Positions 1 to 7,838 of a DNA stretch of 16,035 nt are shown here, in pieces. Each line of letters starts with the position of its first letter. Position 1 is the stretch's first letter. The notes under the pieces are model-generated. The model saw only the letters and a program-made list of their open reading frames with translations. It was not told where the DNA came from and did not search any database. The stretch is from contig JBPPNE010000269.1 of the NCBI GenBank assembly GCA_051306415.1, forward strand, positions 1 to 16,035, read 5' to 3'. The position numbers and the translations under genes were made by a program. This DNA comes from CBDDRG01 sp051306415 (lineage in GTDB: Bacteria; Pseudomonadota; Gammaproteobacteria; Pseudomonadales; Porticoccaceae).

Positions 1-273
1 GGGCGGGCGCCGGAGATTGACGACGAAGTAGTCTACCGCTTCGAGTTCCCCGAGCGTCCGGGGGCGTTATCCAACTTCCTCGGCAAGCTGGGCGGGCGCT
101 GGAATATCTCGATGTTCCACTACCGCAATCACGGTTCGGCCTACGGCTGGGTACTGGTCGGCCTGCAGGTGCCGGTGCGGGAGCGCCGCGAGGTGCCGCG
201 ATTCCTCGATTCCCTGAACTACCGCTACCGGGAAGAAACCGGCAACGACGCCTATCGGTTCTTTCTGAGCTGA
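1..273 (+). CDS. ilvA: Threonine deaminase IlvA, C-terminal end (partial)
   Basis: This is the last 90 residues of biosynthetic threonine dehydratase, read in frame 1 from the window edge to the TGA at 271-273. The PLP enzyme converts threonine to 2-oxobutanoate and ammonia, the first committed step of isoleucine synthesis. What is visible is the C-terminal ACT-like regulatory domain: the segments FEFPERPGAL, NISMFHYRNHG and YGWVLVGLQV correspond to the E. coli IlvA C-terminal domain that binds isoleucine or valine, and the end YRFFLS matches the usual end of the family. The catalytic domain lies outside the window. The stop codon lies inside a 13-bp tandem duplication. pyk converges on it from the other strand, leaving about 40 bp between the two stop codons. 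Identification is firm because of the family-typical C terminus. Confidence 0.93.
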   Translation, partial: GRAPEIDDEVVYRFEFPERPGALSNFLGKLGGRWNISMFHYRNHGSAYGWVLVGLQVPVRERREVPRFLDSLNYRYREETGNDAYRFFLS

Positions 274-288
274 AATTCTGAGCTGAAA
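263..288. repeat. 13-bp tandem duplication spanning the ilvA stop codon
   Basis: The unit TTCTGAGCTGAAA occurs twice head to tail (263-275 and 276-288), with TT continuing afterwards. The first copy contains the end of ilvA and its TGA. The second copy lies in the ilvA/pyk intergenic gap. It looks like a recent slippage duplication that does not alter the protein, because the stop codon is in the first copy. Confidence 0.85.
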
Positions 289-312
289 TTGGTTCACCGC
301 GAACAGGTGCCG

Positions 313-1719
313 TTAGAGCAAATCGCCGAGGCGGCGAATCTGGATTGCGCCGACGCCGGCGCCGGCGAGAATGTCCGACAGCACCACCATCTTGTCGTCG
401 GCGGAAAACTCGCTGCGATTGATCAGAATGTCGGCGGCCTCGGCGAGAATGGCCTCCGGATCGTCGTGGTGGGGAATGCGGTAGCTCAGCACATTGCGGT
501 TGAGGGCGAGCTGGCGACGGGTCTGTTCATCGAAGGTAAAGGCGCAGATCACCGGCGTTTGCGGGTGGCAGTTGGTGACATAGTTGGCCATGCGTCCGCT
601 GCGCGTCGGCACCATGATGCCGCGAGCGCCAATGGATTCGGCGAGTTTGACCGCGGCGGACGCGACCTGTTGCTTGTCATCGGCGAGGATCAGCGCGTCG
701 GTAAATAGCAGGCCGCGACTGTTCTCGATGGAGCGCGCGATGCGATCGAGCATTTCGACGCAGCGCACCGGATACTTGCCGACGGTGGTTTCGCCGGACA
801 GCATGATGGCATCGGCCTCCTCGTACACGGCGTTGGCAACGTCGGTCACTTCGGCCCGGGTCGGCGTCGGATTTTCGATCATGGATTCGAGCATGTGGGT
901 GGCGACGATGACGCGCTTGCCCTGAATCGCGCACAGGCGGACGATGCGCCGCTGGACGCGCGGCAGGAACTCGATGGGAATCTCCACGCCGAGATCGCCG
1001 CGCGCAACCATGATGCCGTCAGCGGCGGCGATGATCTGGTCGAGGTTGACCAGGGCTTCCTGATTCTCGATCTTGGCGATCAGCTTGATGCTGCAATCGG
1101 CGCCGAGCACCTCGCGGGCTTGGGCGAGGTCGTCGGCGCTGCGCACGAACGACAGCGCGACAAAATCCGCGTCCTGCTCGCGGGCAAAGGCCAGGTCGCG
1201 CTTATCCTTCTCGGTGATCCCCGGCAGATTGACACGAATGCCCGGCAAATTGACATGGCGCTTGCTCTTCAGCACACCGCCATCGGTGACCCGGCACTGC
1301 ATCGAGCGCTCGCCCTTGCTCAGCACCTCCAGGTTGATGAGGCCATTGTCGAGGGTGATCTTGTCGCCGACCGCGACATCGTTGATCAAGTCGGCGTAAT
1401 TGACCTGGATCGAACTGGCCTCGACATCGGTGTCGCCGAGCGGCACTACCGAGATGACGTCGCCATCGTGCAGATTCATGTCGTGGGCAAGGTCGCCGGT
1501 GCGAATTTCCGGTCCCTGGGTATCCAGCATGATCGCCACCGGGTGGTGGCGGCTCGCATTGATTCCATGAATGGCACGGATGACGTCGCCGTGGGACGCA
1601 TGGTCGCCGTGCGACAGGTTCAACCGTGCCACGTTCATGCCGGCATCGGCGAGTTTGCGCAGCATATCCACCGACTCGGTTGCGGGGCCGATGGTGCAGA
1701 TAATCTTGGTCTTGCGCAT
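313..1719 (-). CDS. pyk: Pyruvate kinase
   Basis: Pyruvate kinase makes pyruvate and ATP from phosphoenolpyruvate and ADP, the last step of glycolysis, in the cytoplasm. The 468-residue product has the normal family length and starts with KTKIICTIGPATES. Substrate and metal residues are in place: Arg32 in ARLNLSHG, Lys216 and Glu218 in IAKIENQEAL, Asp242 in MVARGDLGVEIP, and the ATHMLESM / PTRAEVTDVANA motifs near residues 270-290. The C-terminal domain ends in KMVVLSDILAGAG, where many homologues have a VSG...G.TN motif, so the allosteric site may differ. The ATG at 1719 has a GGAG 7 nt upstream. It starts only 4 bp after the fau stop, and its ribosome-binding site overlaps the fau end, so it is probably co-transcribed and coupled with fau. 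It is closer to the PykF type at the N terminus than to PykA, but I do not assign the isozyme. Confidence 0.95.
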   Translation of the reverse strand: MRKTKIICTIGPATESVDMLRKLADAGMNVARLNLSHGDHASHGDVIRAIHGINASRHHPVAIMLDTQGPEIRTGDLAHDMNLHDGDVISVVPLGDTDVEASSIQVNYADLINDVAVGDKITLDNGLINLEVLSKGERSMQCRVTDGGVLKSKRHVNLPGIRVNLPGITEKDKRDLAFAREQDADFVALSFVRSADDLAQAREVLGADCSIKLIAKIENQEALVNLDQIIAAADGIMVARGDLGVEIPIEFLPRVQRRIVRLCAIQGKRVIVATHMLESMIENPTPTRAEVTDVANAVYEEADAIMLSGETTVGKYPVRCVEMLDRIARSIENSRGLLFTDALILADDKQQVASAAVKLAESIGARGIMVPTRSGRMANYVTNCHPQTPVICAFTFDEQTRRQLALNRNVLSYRIPHHDDPEAILAEAADILINRSEFSADDKMVVLSDILAGAGVGAIQIRRLGDLL

Positions 1720-1723
1720 GGCT

Positions 1724-2341
1724 CTACTCCGGTTTCGGTGTCCATTGCGCCCGGTTGGAGGCCGGACGGCCGATGTATTCGCGCTCGGTCACGATCGCAT
1801 CCAGCGGCACATCCCAAGGCGCCGCCGCCAGCGCATCCACTTCCTGGCAGCTATGGGCGAGGCCGATCAGCCGTGGCTTTGCCATCCCGGCGCAGCGCGC
1901 AAACGCGAGGGTGCGGTCGTAAAATCCCGCGCCCATGCCCATGCGATTGCCACGACGGTCAAAGCCGACCAGCGGCAGACAGATCATATCCAGACTCCAG
2001 GCCAGTGCAATATCGGCCCGCCGCAGACGCGGTTCGGCGATACCAAAGCGGTTTGGCCGCAGCGAACGGTCGCGGCGATAGCGGACAAAATGCAGGCGGT
2101 TTTCCGCCAGCGGATCGAGTGCGGGCAGGTAACAGCTTTTGCCGGCGGCGCTCGCCAACCCCATCAGCAGCGCGGGATCGATTTCGCCATCGCTCGCCAT
2201 ATAGAAGGCGATACGGCGGGCGTGCAGAAATTCGGGACGGATAGCCAGAATCGATAGCAGCCGCTCACTCGCAAAGCGTTGCTCGGCCAGTGAAAGCTGG
2301 CGCCGGCGCTGGCGCAACTCGCGACGGAGACCCGGTGTCAT
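1724..2341 (-). CDS. fau: 5-formyltetrahydrofolate cyclo-ligase
   Basis: This cytoplasmic enzyme uses ATP to convert 5-formyltetrahydrofolate to 5,10-methenyltetrahydrofolate and so recycles a stored form of folate. The 205-residue product shows the family layout: an N-terminal Arg-rich helix (LRRELRQRRRQLS), the FYMASDGEID strand, and the signature GFDRRGNRMGMGAGFYDR at about residues 148-165 that forms the ATP/folate site. The ATG at 2341 is chosen because the family begins just before the LRxxLRxRRRxLS helix. A GTG start at 2404 would add 21 residues with no family resemblance. No strong Shine-Dalgarno sequence is visible. The gene follows 6S RNA on the same strand, the widespread ssrS-fau (ygfA) arrangement, in which fau is expressed from the 6S transcript. 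It is followed after 4 bp by pyk. Confidence 0.9.
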   Translation of the reverse strand: MTPGLRRELRQRRRQLSLAEQRFASERLLSILAIRPEFLHARRIAFYMASDGEIDPALLMGLASAAGKSCYLPALDPLAENRLHFVRYRRDRSLRPNRFGIAEPRLRRADIALAWSLDMICLPLVGFDRRGNRMGMGAGFYDRTLAFARCAGMAKPRLIGLAHSCQEVDALAAAPWDVPLDAIVTEREYIGRPASNRAQWTPKPE

Positions 2342-2464
2342 GACTGCATGGCGATCTGGCTGCCGGTGGCTGGTGACTGGTGGTTCCAGACCCTTGGTTG
2401 ACACGGGCGCGGGTACTGATCGCAGTTACAGGACTCGCTGCGGCGACAGCGCGCTACACAGCAA

Positions 2465-2512
2465 TACCTGCATTGATACCTGCATCGAAGTAGTCATTGA
2501 GACCTGCACCGC
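2465..2512. repeat. 12-bp periodic degenerate repeat between 6S RNA and fau
   Basis: Four consecutive 12-bp blocks are related: TACCTGCATTGA, TACCTGCATCGA, AGTAGTCATTGA and GACCTGCACCGC. The core ACCTGCA appears at 2466, 2478 and 2502, exactly in register. The array sits in the 208-bp leader between the 3' end of 6S RNA and the fau start. I see no protein-coding potential with family support here, so it is either a slippage repeat or part of the leader RNA. Confidence 0.6.
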
Positions 2513-2549
2513 TGGCCGGAATGACCAAGCGCTGCTGCCCGTAAATGAG

Positions 2550-2718
2550 GCCCCGGAAATGCCGCTGTCAATGTGGCCTTGAACCCGACAGTTCAAGGTG
2601 GGAGTCTGGACGTTGCATCAGGCTTTCCGGCGAGCGGACATGCACAACAGCAGCGCATCAAACTCCCTGGGTAGTGATATCGGCTCAAGAACTTCTTGAC
2701 TGGCAAACACCCCAGGGT
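2550..2718 (-). ncRNA. ssrS: 6S RNA
   Basis: 6S RNA mimics an open promoter and binds sigma-70 RNA polymerase holoenzyme in stationary phase. On the minus strand the 5' part contains TTGAGCCGATAT, which matches the conserved CTGAGCCGATAT of E. coli 6S RNA. The 3' part contains the characteristic hairpin CCTTGAAC / GTTCAAGG (8-bp stem at 2591-2598 and 2577-2584 with a 6-nt loop), followed by the GCGGCA segment near the 3' end. The ends pair: CCCTGGGG near the 5' end with TTCCGGGG near the 3' end form the closing stem, partly through G-U pairs. The location between zapA and fau is the canonical one. Length is about 170 nt. Both ends are placed from the closing stem and the promoter, so expect a few nucleotides of error. 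Confidence 0.9.
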
Positions 2719-2725
2719 GGACTAG

Positions 2726-2756
2726 AGTATAGCCGACGCCTGTGGCGAAATGACAA
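2726..2756 (-). promoter_or_regulatory. Promoter of 6S RNA
   Basis: On the minus strand TTGTCA (2751-2756) and TATACT (2726-2731) resemble -35 and -10 boxes, 5/6 matches each, separated by a rather long 19 bp. The -10 box lies 7 nt upstream of the inferred 6S RNA 5' end at about 2718. The -35 box lies just downstream of the zapA stop codon. It would give a separate ssrS(-fau-pyk) transcript besides read-through from zapA. Confidence 0.6.
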
Positions 2757-2764
2757 CACCTTCA

Positions 2765-3073
2765 TCATCTGTTCGGACTCTGCAATTGTTTGAGCGCAGT
2801 CGATAGTTTGTCATCGAGACGCTGCAGTTGCTCGCTGTCGACGGTACCGGTCGCGACCTGGGATTCCGCGGTCAACAGGTCGTGACTAAGGTTGAGCGCA
2901 ACCATCACCGCGATGCGCTCAAGACCGATGACGCTGCCAGTCTTGCGGATGTCGCGCATGCGCTGGTCGAGGACGACCGCCGACTTCATCAGTGCGTCCT
3001 GCTCCTCGGGAGGGCAGTTCACCTGATACTCTTTGTCGAGGATGCGGATGGTGACGAGGGTGGGGGCAGTCAC
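2765..3073 (-). CDS. zapA: Cell division protein ZapA
   Basis: ZapA binds FtsZ and bundles its filaments at the division ring. The 102-residue product has the family length and layout: an N-terminal globular domain (VTIRILDKEYQVNCPPEEQ) followed by a long helical tail (residues about 60-100) that forms the dimer/tetramer coiled coil. The start is GTG at 3073, 5 bp after the stop of the upstream zapB-like gene. No better ATG gives the family N terminus. Translation is probably coupled to the upstream gene because the Shine-Dalgarno sequence is weak. Position next to 6S RNA and fau is the conserved gammaproteobacterial arrangement. Confidence 0.93.
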   Translation of the reverse strand: MTAPTLVTIRILDKEYQVNCPPEEQDALMKSAVVLDQRMRDIRKTGSVIGLERIAVMVALNLSHDLLTAESQVATGTVDSEQLQRLDDKLSTALKQLQSPNR

Positions 3074-3078
3074 TGGCG

Positions 3079-3288
3079 CTATTTTTCCAGATTGAGCGAT
3101 TTGAAGCGGGAAATCATGTTTTCCACGTGCACCCGAGCCTGCTCATTTTTTTCCAGCAGTTTACCGCGCTCCCGCAGCAAGCGATTCTCACGCTCTCGCA
3201 AGGCATGGTTTTCCTGCCGCAGGCGCTCGCTGAGCGCGATCAGTTCATCGATCTTCCGCTCAAGGGTAGTCAGGGTGTCTCCGCTCAT
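3079..3288 (-). CDS. ZapB-like small coiled-coil protein (TIGR02449 type)
   Basis: A 69-residue protein, nearly all predicted helix with heptad-like hydrophobics and many charged residues (KIDELIALSERLRQEN, LLRERGKLLEKNEQAR), ending in SRFKSLNLEK. This is the small coiled-coil family found immediately upstream of zapA in pseudomonads and relatives (TIGR02449), which resembles the division protein ZapB. The ATG at 3288 is chosen because the coiled coil begins right after it and because a TTGACC/TATAGT promoter lies just upstream. An extended reading from 3405 has no family resemblance and would run through the promoter. It is the first gene of the leftward zapA-ssrS-fau-pyk unit. A role at the Z ring is inferred from context and family. 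Confidence 0.85.
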   Translation of the reverse strand: MSGDTLTTLERKIDELIALSERLRQENHALRERENRLLRERGKLLEKNEQARVHVENMISRFKSLNLEK

Positions 3289-3318
3289 CGCATATTCAAC
3301 TTGGCTTTGGCTGCCGTC

Positions 3319-3348
3319 ACTATATTGCCGCCGGGGATAGAGGGTCAA
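3319..3348 (-). promoter_or_regulatory. Sigma-70-type promoter for the zapB-like/zapA unit
   Basis: On the minus strand TTGACC (3343-3348) and TATAGT (3319-3324) are each one base from consensus and 18 bp apart. The predicted start of transcription is about 20-25 bp upstream of the 3288 ATG. It is divergent from ygfB. Confidence 0.65.
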
Positions 3349-3404
3349 GAATGATCCGCACCGCCGGGGATGGTAGGATGCTCTCTGCCAGCGGGAACAG
3401 CGCA

Positions 3405-3950
3405 ATGGATTTTGATCATTTCGAAGCCTTGATCGTCGCTGCCGGGGACACCGGTAGCCTCGCCGAGCTGCACGGGACGCTGTGCGGACACCTCAGCGGC
3501 GGGCGGCTACTGGACATCGCCGCAGTGCAAAAAATAGCGGCCGATGTGCTTGCCCTCGGCGCGGCGGAGATCACCGGTCTCACCGCGTCTCTGCAACAAC
3601 TGCATCGCGACGCCGACGCCGGCCTGCGAGATGAAGACTACAGCTTCGCGCCACTGTTGCCAGCGGACGAGCTGCCGCTGGCACAGCGGATAGAGTCCCT
3701 CGCCCACTGGTGCCAAGGCTACATTTCCGGCCTGGGGCAGTCCGGACTCGCGGGGGATACCGAGCTGTCCGCCGATTTCACCGCCGCCATCAGGGATATG
3801 GCGGCCATTGCGCACGCCGACCCCCAAGCTCCCGAAGACGACGACAGTGAAGCGGATTTCATCGAGCTGGTCGAATATGTACGGGTCGCAGCGCTGCTGG
3901 TGTTTACCGAAGTCGCCGCACAGGGCGCGCGGCCGCGCTCTGCCGTTTAA
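3405..3950 (+). CDS. ygfB: YgfB family protein (UPF0149)
   Basis: A 181-residue acidic, mostly helical cytoplasmic protein of the UPF0149/YgfB family. Family signatures are ELHGTLCGHLSGG near residue 26, LAHWCQGYISGLG near residue 105, and an acidic C-terminal helix with DFIELVEYVRVAALLVFTE. The biochemical function is not settled. In Pseudomonas aeruginosa, YgfB is known to dampen expression of an amidase gene and so affect beta-lactam resistance. The ATG at 3405 is preferred over one at 3351: the family begins near the FDHFEALI helix, a GGGA lies about 9 nt upstream, and a possible -10 box (TAGGAT, 3374-3379) sits between the two starts. It heads the pepP-ubiH-ubiI operon (42 bp to pepP), the usual order in gammaproteobacteria. 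Confidence 0.9.
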   Translation: MDFDHFEALIVAAGDTGSLAELHGTLCGHLSGGRLLDIAAVQKIAADVLALGAAEITGLTASLQQLHRDADAGLRDEDYSFAPLLPADELPLAQRIESLAHWCQGYISGLGQSGLAGDTELSADFTAAIRDMAAIAHADPQAPEDDDSEADFIELVEYVRVAALLVFTEVAAQGARPRSAV

Positions 3951-3992
3951 CCGGCCAGAGCGCTCCAGATTATTGATCGCTGAGAGATATCG

Positions 3993-5303
3993 ATGATTGA
4001 ACAAAAGGAATACGCCCGTCGCCGCCGCGACCTGATGGCGATGATCGGCGGCGAGAGTATCGCCATCGTCACCGCCGCCGCGGAGAAACCCCGCAGTCGC
4101 GACACTTACTTCGCCTACCGCCAGGACAGCGATTTCCACTATCTCTGCGGCTTCTCCGAACCCGGCGCGGCGCTGGTGTTGATCCCCGACCACAAAGACG
4201 GCAAGTTCATCCTGTTTTGCCGCGAGCGCGATCGCGCGCGGGAGATCTGGGACGGCTACCGGGCCGGACCCGAGGGTGCACGGGAGGTCCACGGCGCCGA
4301 CGACGCCTATCCGATCAGTGACATCGACGACATCCTGCCCGGACTCATAGAGGGGCGGGAGCGGGTGTATTACGCCGTCGGCAAGGATCAGGAGTTTGAT
4401 CGCCACCTGATGACCTGGGTCAACAACATCCGCGCGCGCGCGCGTACCGGGGCAGTGCCGCCGAGCGAATTCGTCGATCTCGACCATTTGCTCCACGAAA
4501 TGCGTCTGTTCAAAACCGCCGCCGAACTCAAGCTGATGCGCAAGGCCGGGGAGATTTCTGCCCGCGCCCACCGCCGTGCCATGCGCGTGGCCCGGCCCGG
4601 CCTGCATGAATACCAGTTACAGGCGGAGATCGAGCACGAGTTCGCCGCCGCGGGTGCGCGCTTCCCCGCCTACAATTCCATCGTCGGCGGCGGCGCCAAC
4701 GGCTGCATTCTCCACTATGTCGAAAACTCGGCGGTGCTCCAGGACGGCGACCTGGTGCTGATCGATGCCGGCTGCGAATATCAGGGCTATGCCGCCGATA
4801 TCACCCGCACCTTCCCGGTGAACGGCAAATTCTCCCCGCAGCAAAAGGCGCTCTACGAGGTCGTCCTCGCCGCCCAGCTCGCGGCCATCGACGCGGTGAG
4901 GGCCGGCAACCCGTGGAACGCGCCGCACGATGCCACCGTCGCCGTCATTACCGAGGGTCTGGTGGAGTTGGGGTTGCTGAAGGGCAAGGTTAGCGAATTG
5001 ATCAAAAAAGGCGCCTACACCGAGTTTTACATGCACCGCGCCGGCCATTGGCTGGGCATGGACGTCCACGATGTCGGCGATTACAAAATCGACAATGAGT
5101 GGCGAATGCTGGAGCCGGGCATGGTACTGACGGTGGAACCGGGCATCTACGTCGCCCCGGACAACAAGAAAGTCGGCAAGAAATGGCGCGGCATCGGCAT
5201 TCGCATCGAGGATGATGTCGTCATCACCCGCAAGGGCGTGGAAGTGCTCACTGCCGCCGTGCCCAAGACGGTAGCTGACATCCAGGCGCTGATGGCAGGT
5301 TAA
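3993..5303 (+). CDS. pepP: Xaa-Pro aminopeptidase
   Basis: Aminopeptidase P removes the N-terminal residue from peptides whose second residue is proline, using two metal ions. The 436-residue product is of normal length. An N-terminal creatinase-like domain (FAYRQDSDFHYLCGF) is followed by the pita-bread catalytic domain. The metal ligands are visible: Asp258 and Asp269 in LIDAGCEYQGYAADITRTFP, His352 in GHWLGMDVHD, Glu382 in VEPGIYV, and Glu406 in IRIEDDV. His359 in DVHD is the second conserved histidine. ATG at 3993. The ubiH GTG starts 2 bp after its stop, so the genes are probably translated together. The linkage of pepP with ubiH is old and conserved, although their reactions are unrelated. 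Confidence 0.96.
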   Translation: MIEQKEYARRRRDLMAMIGGESIAIVTAAAEKPRSRDTYFAYRQDSDFHYLCGFSEPGAALVLIPDHKDGKFILFCRERDRAREIWDGYRAGPEGAREVHGADDAYPISDIDDILPGLIEGRERVYYAVGKDQEFDRHLMTWVNNIRARARTGAVPPSEFVDLDHLLHEMRLFKTAAELKLMRKAGEISARAHRRAMRVARPGLHEYQLQAEIEHEFAAAGARFPAYNSIVGGGANGCILHYVENSAVLQDGDLVLIDAGCEYQGYAADITRTFPVNGKFSPQQKALYEVVLAAQLAAIDAVRAGNPWNAPHDATVAVITEGLVELGLLKGKVSELIKKGAYTEFYMHRAGHWLGMDVHDVGDYKIDNEWRMLEPGMVLTVEPGIYVAPDNKKVGKKWRGIGIRIEDDVVITRKGVEVLTAAVPKTVADIQALMAG

Positions 5304-5305
5304 CT

Positions 5306-6604
5306 GTGGCTACACCCGTATCCCGCGAAGCGGCGCCCGACATGACTCCCGAACTACCCAAAGAAGCGGATATCGCAATTGTCGGTGGTGGCCCCGCCGG
5401 GGCCAGCCTGGCGCTGATGCTCGCCAGCGCCTGCCGAGCCAATGCCCGCCGAAATTGGCGCATTCTGCTGTTGGAGGCACCCCACTCGACGGCCCTCGCT
5501 ATCGAACCGGCCGCTGAACACGCCGATGTGATGGCCATCGCATTGTCGGAAAGCTCACGCCAAATCTATCTGCACGCCGGTGTCTGGCCGCTGCTGCGCG
5601 AGCACGCCGCGCCCATTACCGACATCCAGGTCTCCCACCGCGGACACCTGGGTTCGGCGCATTTTTCCGCCGCTGAGCAAGGCCTTGTGGCCTATGGTCA
5701 GGTGATTGAGAACCATCGCCTCGGCGCTGCGCTGAACAGCGCGCTGGCAAGCGCCCCGGGCGTCAGCCGCGTCGCCGCCCGCGCCACCCGCTTGCTGCCA
5801 CGCCGCAATGGCATGACGGTGGAAGCCGGGCGCCAGTCATGCACCGTGCAACTGGTGGTCGTTGCCGACGGCGCCCAATCCCCGCTGCGGGCCGGGCTCG
5901 GCATCGGCGCGCGCACCAAGCACTACGGCCAGAGCGCGGTCATCGCCACCCTCTCGCTCGCCGACGATCCCGGCGGCCGCGCCTGGGAGCGCTTTACCGA
6001 TGACGGCCCCGTCGCGCTGCTGCCACTGCCCGCTGTCGCCGGTTCACCCCGGGCAGGGCTGGTGTGGACGCTGCCGCCGCAGCGAGCGGCCACTCTCGCC
6101 GCCGCCGACCCCGAGCAATTTCTCGCCGCGCTGCGCGACGCCTTCGGCGACCGCGCCGGCCCGATCACCGGCTGCGGTCCACGCAGCGTCCGTCCGCTGC
6201 AACGCGTCCTCGCCGACGAACAGGTACGCCGCCATCTGGTGCTGCTCGGCAATGCCGCTCACAGCTTGCACCCGGTGGCGGGCCAAGGCTTCAATCTCAG
6301 CCTGCGCGATGCGGCGACCCTGACCGCGTCGCTGATCGAAGCCGCTGACAGCGGACAAGCCCTCGGCGAACTCGCGGTGTTGCAACGTTATCTTGCCCTC
6401 CAACAGGCCGACCAGGCGCGCACTATTCAGTTCAGCGACCGCCTGCCAGCGCTGTTTGCCGGCCATCACGGGCTGCCGGGACGGCTGCTCGCGGAGGCCG
6501 CGAACCTCGGCCTGATCGCCCTCGACCTGCTGCCGCCACTGCGCGCGGGCTTTACCCGCCTGGGCGCCGGTCTGCTCACCCGCGAGGCCCGTTTTCATGG
6601 TTGA
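5306..6604 (+). CDS. ubiH: 2-octaprenyl-6-methoxyphenol hydroxylase UbiH
   Basis: An FAD-dependent aromatic-ring monooxygenase in ubiquinone synthesis; UbiH hydroxylates the C1 position of the ring, in association with the membrane-bound Ubi complex. Visible motifs are the FAD-binding GGGPAG at residues 27-32 preceded by ADIAIV, a DG motif (VVADGAQSPLR), and the second FAD motif GNAAHSLHPVAGQGFN near residue 316. Of the two flavoenzymes here, UbiH is assigned from gene order (pepP-ubiH-ubiI). The GTG at 5306, 2 bp after pepP, gives 432 residues; the ATG at 5342 would give 420 and fits the short N terminus of E. coli UbiH, so the start is uncertain. Its end overlaps the ubiI start by 8 bp. Confidence 0.9.
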   Translation: MATPVSREAAPDMTPELPKEADIAIVGGGPAGASLALMLASACRANARRNWRILLLEAPHSTALAIEPAAEHADVMAIALSESSRQIYLHAGVWPLLREHAAPITDIQVSHRGHLGSAHFSAAEQGLVAYGQVIENHRLGAALNSALASAPGVSRVAARATRLLPRRNGMTVEAGRQSCTVQLVVVADGAQSPLRAGLGIGARTKHYGQSAVIATLSLADDPGGRAWERFTDDGPVALLPLPAVAGSPRAGLVWTLPPQRAATLAAADPEQFLAALRDAFGDRAGPITGCGPRSVRPLQRVLADEQVRRHLVLLGNAAHSLHPVAGQGFNLSLRDAATLTASLIEAADSGQALGELAVLQRYLALQQADQARTIQFSDRLPALFAGHHGLPGRLLAEAANLGLIALDLLPPLRAGFTRLGAGLLTREARFHG

Positions 6605-7838
6605 TGTCATCGCACTCACGCCAGCGCGCACGCATGACGTCGCCATTGCGGGTGCCGGCCTGGTCGGCGCCACCTTTGCGTTGCAGCTCGCCGCGGCCAG
6701 CGCCGGCAAGCTGAAAATCGCGCTGATCGAAGCCCGCGCGCCCGCTGCGTCAGCACAAACGGCAGCGCAACCGGACGCGCCCTTCGACTCCCGTGTCGTC
6801 GCCCTCAACGAGGCGTCGCGGCAGTTCCTCGATCGCATCGGCGTCTGGCAGGGTATCGCTGGCCGCCGTGTCTGCCCCTACACCCGAATGGAAGTTCGGG
6901 ATAGCGAGGGCACCGGCTTTATCGCGTTCGACTGTGCCGAGCTGCGCGCGCCCGACCTCGGCCACATCGCCGAAAACCGGGTCGTCCTCGCGGCGCTGCT
7001 GGAGCGGATCGCCCAACAGCCCGACATCGACTTGCGCTGCCCGGCATCAATCAGTGGCATCACCCGCATCGGTAACAATCTGATCAGCCTCGCGGGCGCT
7101 GGCGAACAGATCACCACACCGCTGCTGGTCGCCGCCGATGGCGCGCGCTCGCCGGTGCGGGAGCAGTTGGGCTTCGGCGTGCGGGAGTGGAGCTACGGCC
7201 ACAGCGCCATCGTCGCGACCATTCGCACCGAGAAGCCCCACCGCCAGATTGCCCGCCAATGGTTTACCGCCACCGGCCCACTCGCCCTGCTGCCATTGCG
7301 CACCGCCAGCGGCGATTGCCGCTACAGCTCGATTGTCTGGTCGCAGCAAACCGCCGCCGCGGAAGCCTTGATGCGCCTCGAAGACGCCGCCTTTTGCCAG
7401 GCATTGGGCGAGACCAGCGAACACTGTCTCGGCACGGTCACCGAAGTTACCGGTCGCGAGTGCGTACCGCTCCACCAACGCCATGCCATCGATTACATCC
7501 AGCCCGGCGTCGCGCTGATCGGCGATGCCGCCCACAGCATTCACCCGCTGGCGGGTCAGGGCGTCAATCTCGGTATTGCGGATGCTGACGTGTTAGTGGA
7601 AGAACTAGTGCGCGCGCTCAATCGCGGCATCAACCTCGGCGATCTGGCCGTTCTCGGCCGTTACCAGCGCCGCCGCAAGCTGGAAAACCTCGCCATGATG
7701 GCGGCAATGGAAGGCTTCAAACGCCTGTTCGAGAACCCGTCACCGCTCGCTCGCCTGCTGCGCAACGAAGGCATGAGCCAACTCAATGCACTCGCGCCGC
7801 TGAAAAATCACCTCATCAAACAGGCCATGGGGCATTAG
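6597..7838 (+). CDS. ubiI: 2-octaprenylphenol hydroxylase UbiI (VisC)
   Basis: A second FAD monooxygenase of the UbiH/UbiI/UbiF family; UbiI hydroxylates ring position C5 in aerobic ubiquinone synthesis. The 413 residues contain GAGLVG (residues 19-24) for the FAD dinucleotide fold, LVAADGARSPVRE (DG motif) and GDAAHSIHPLAGQGVNLG for FAD ribose/phosphate binding. The ATG at 6597 overlaps the last 8 bases of ubiH, which points to translational coupling. UbiI is chosen over UbiF or UbiM by position beside ubiH. This is the last gene of the conserved block. In E. coli the glycine cleavage genes follow it, but here about 6 kb of other DNA intervenes. Confidence 0.9.
   Translation: MVDVIALTPARTHDVAIAGAGLVGATFALQLAAASAGKLKIALIEARAPAASAQTAAQPDAPFDSRVVALNEASRQFLDRIGVWQGIAGRRVCPYTRMEVRDSEGTGFIAFDCAELRAPDLGHIAENRVVLAALLERIAQQPDIDLRCPASISGITRIGNNLISLAGAGEQITTPLLVAADGARSPVREQLGFGVREWSYGHSAIVATIRTEKPHRQIARQWFTATGPLALLPLRTASGDCRYSSIVWSQQTAAAEALMRLEDAAFCQALGETSEHCLGTVTEVTGRECVPLHQRHAIDYIQPGVALIGDAAHSIHPLAGQGVNLGIADADVLVEELVRALNRGINLGDLAVLGRYQRRRKLENLAMMAAMEGFKRLFENPSPLARLLRNEGMSQLNALAPLKNHLIKQAMGH

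Noticed and set aside
895..2244. Plus-strand open reading (449 codons) opposite pyk and fau
   Set aside because: Low-complexity Asp/Arg/Ala translation without family features; pyk and fau are unmistakable on the other strand.
2340..2582. Small plus-strand reading in the 6S-fau spacer
   Set aside because: It overlaps the 6S RNA 3' end on the other strand, has no ribosome-binding site, and its Cys/Thr pattern only reflects the 12-bp DNA repeat.
3507..4607. Minus-strand open reading (366 codons) opposite ygfB and pepP
   Set aside because: It is a shadow of two well-supported genes and carries no recognisable motif.
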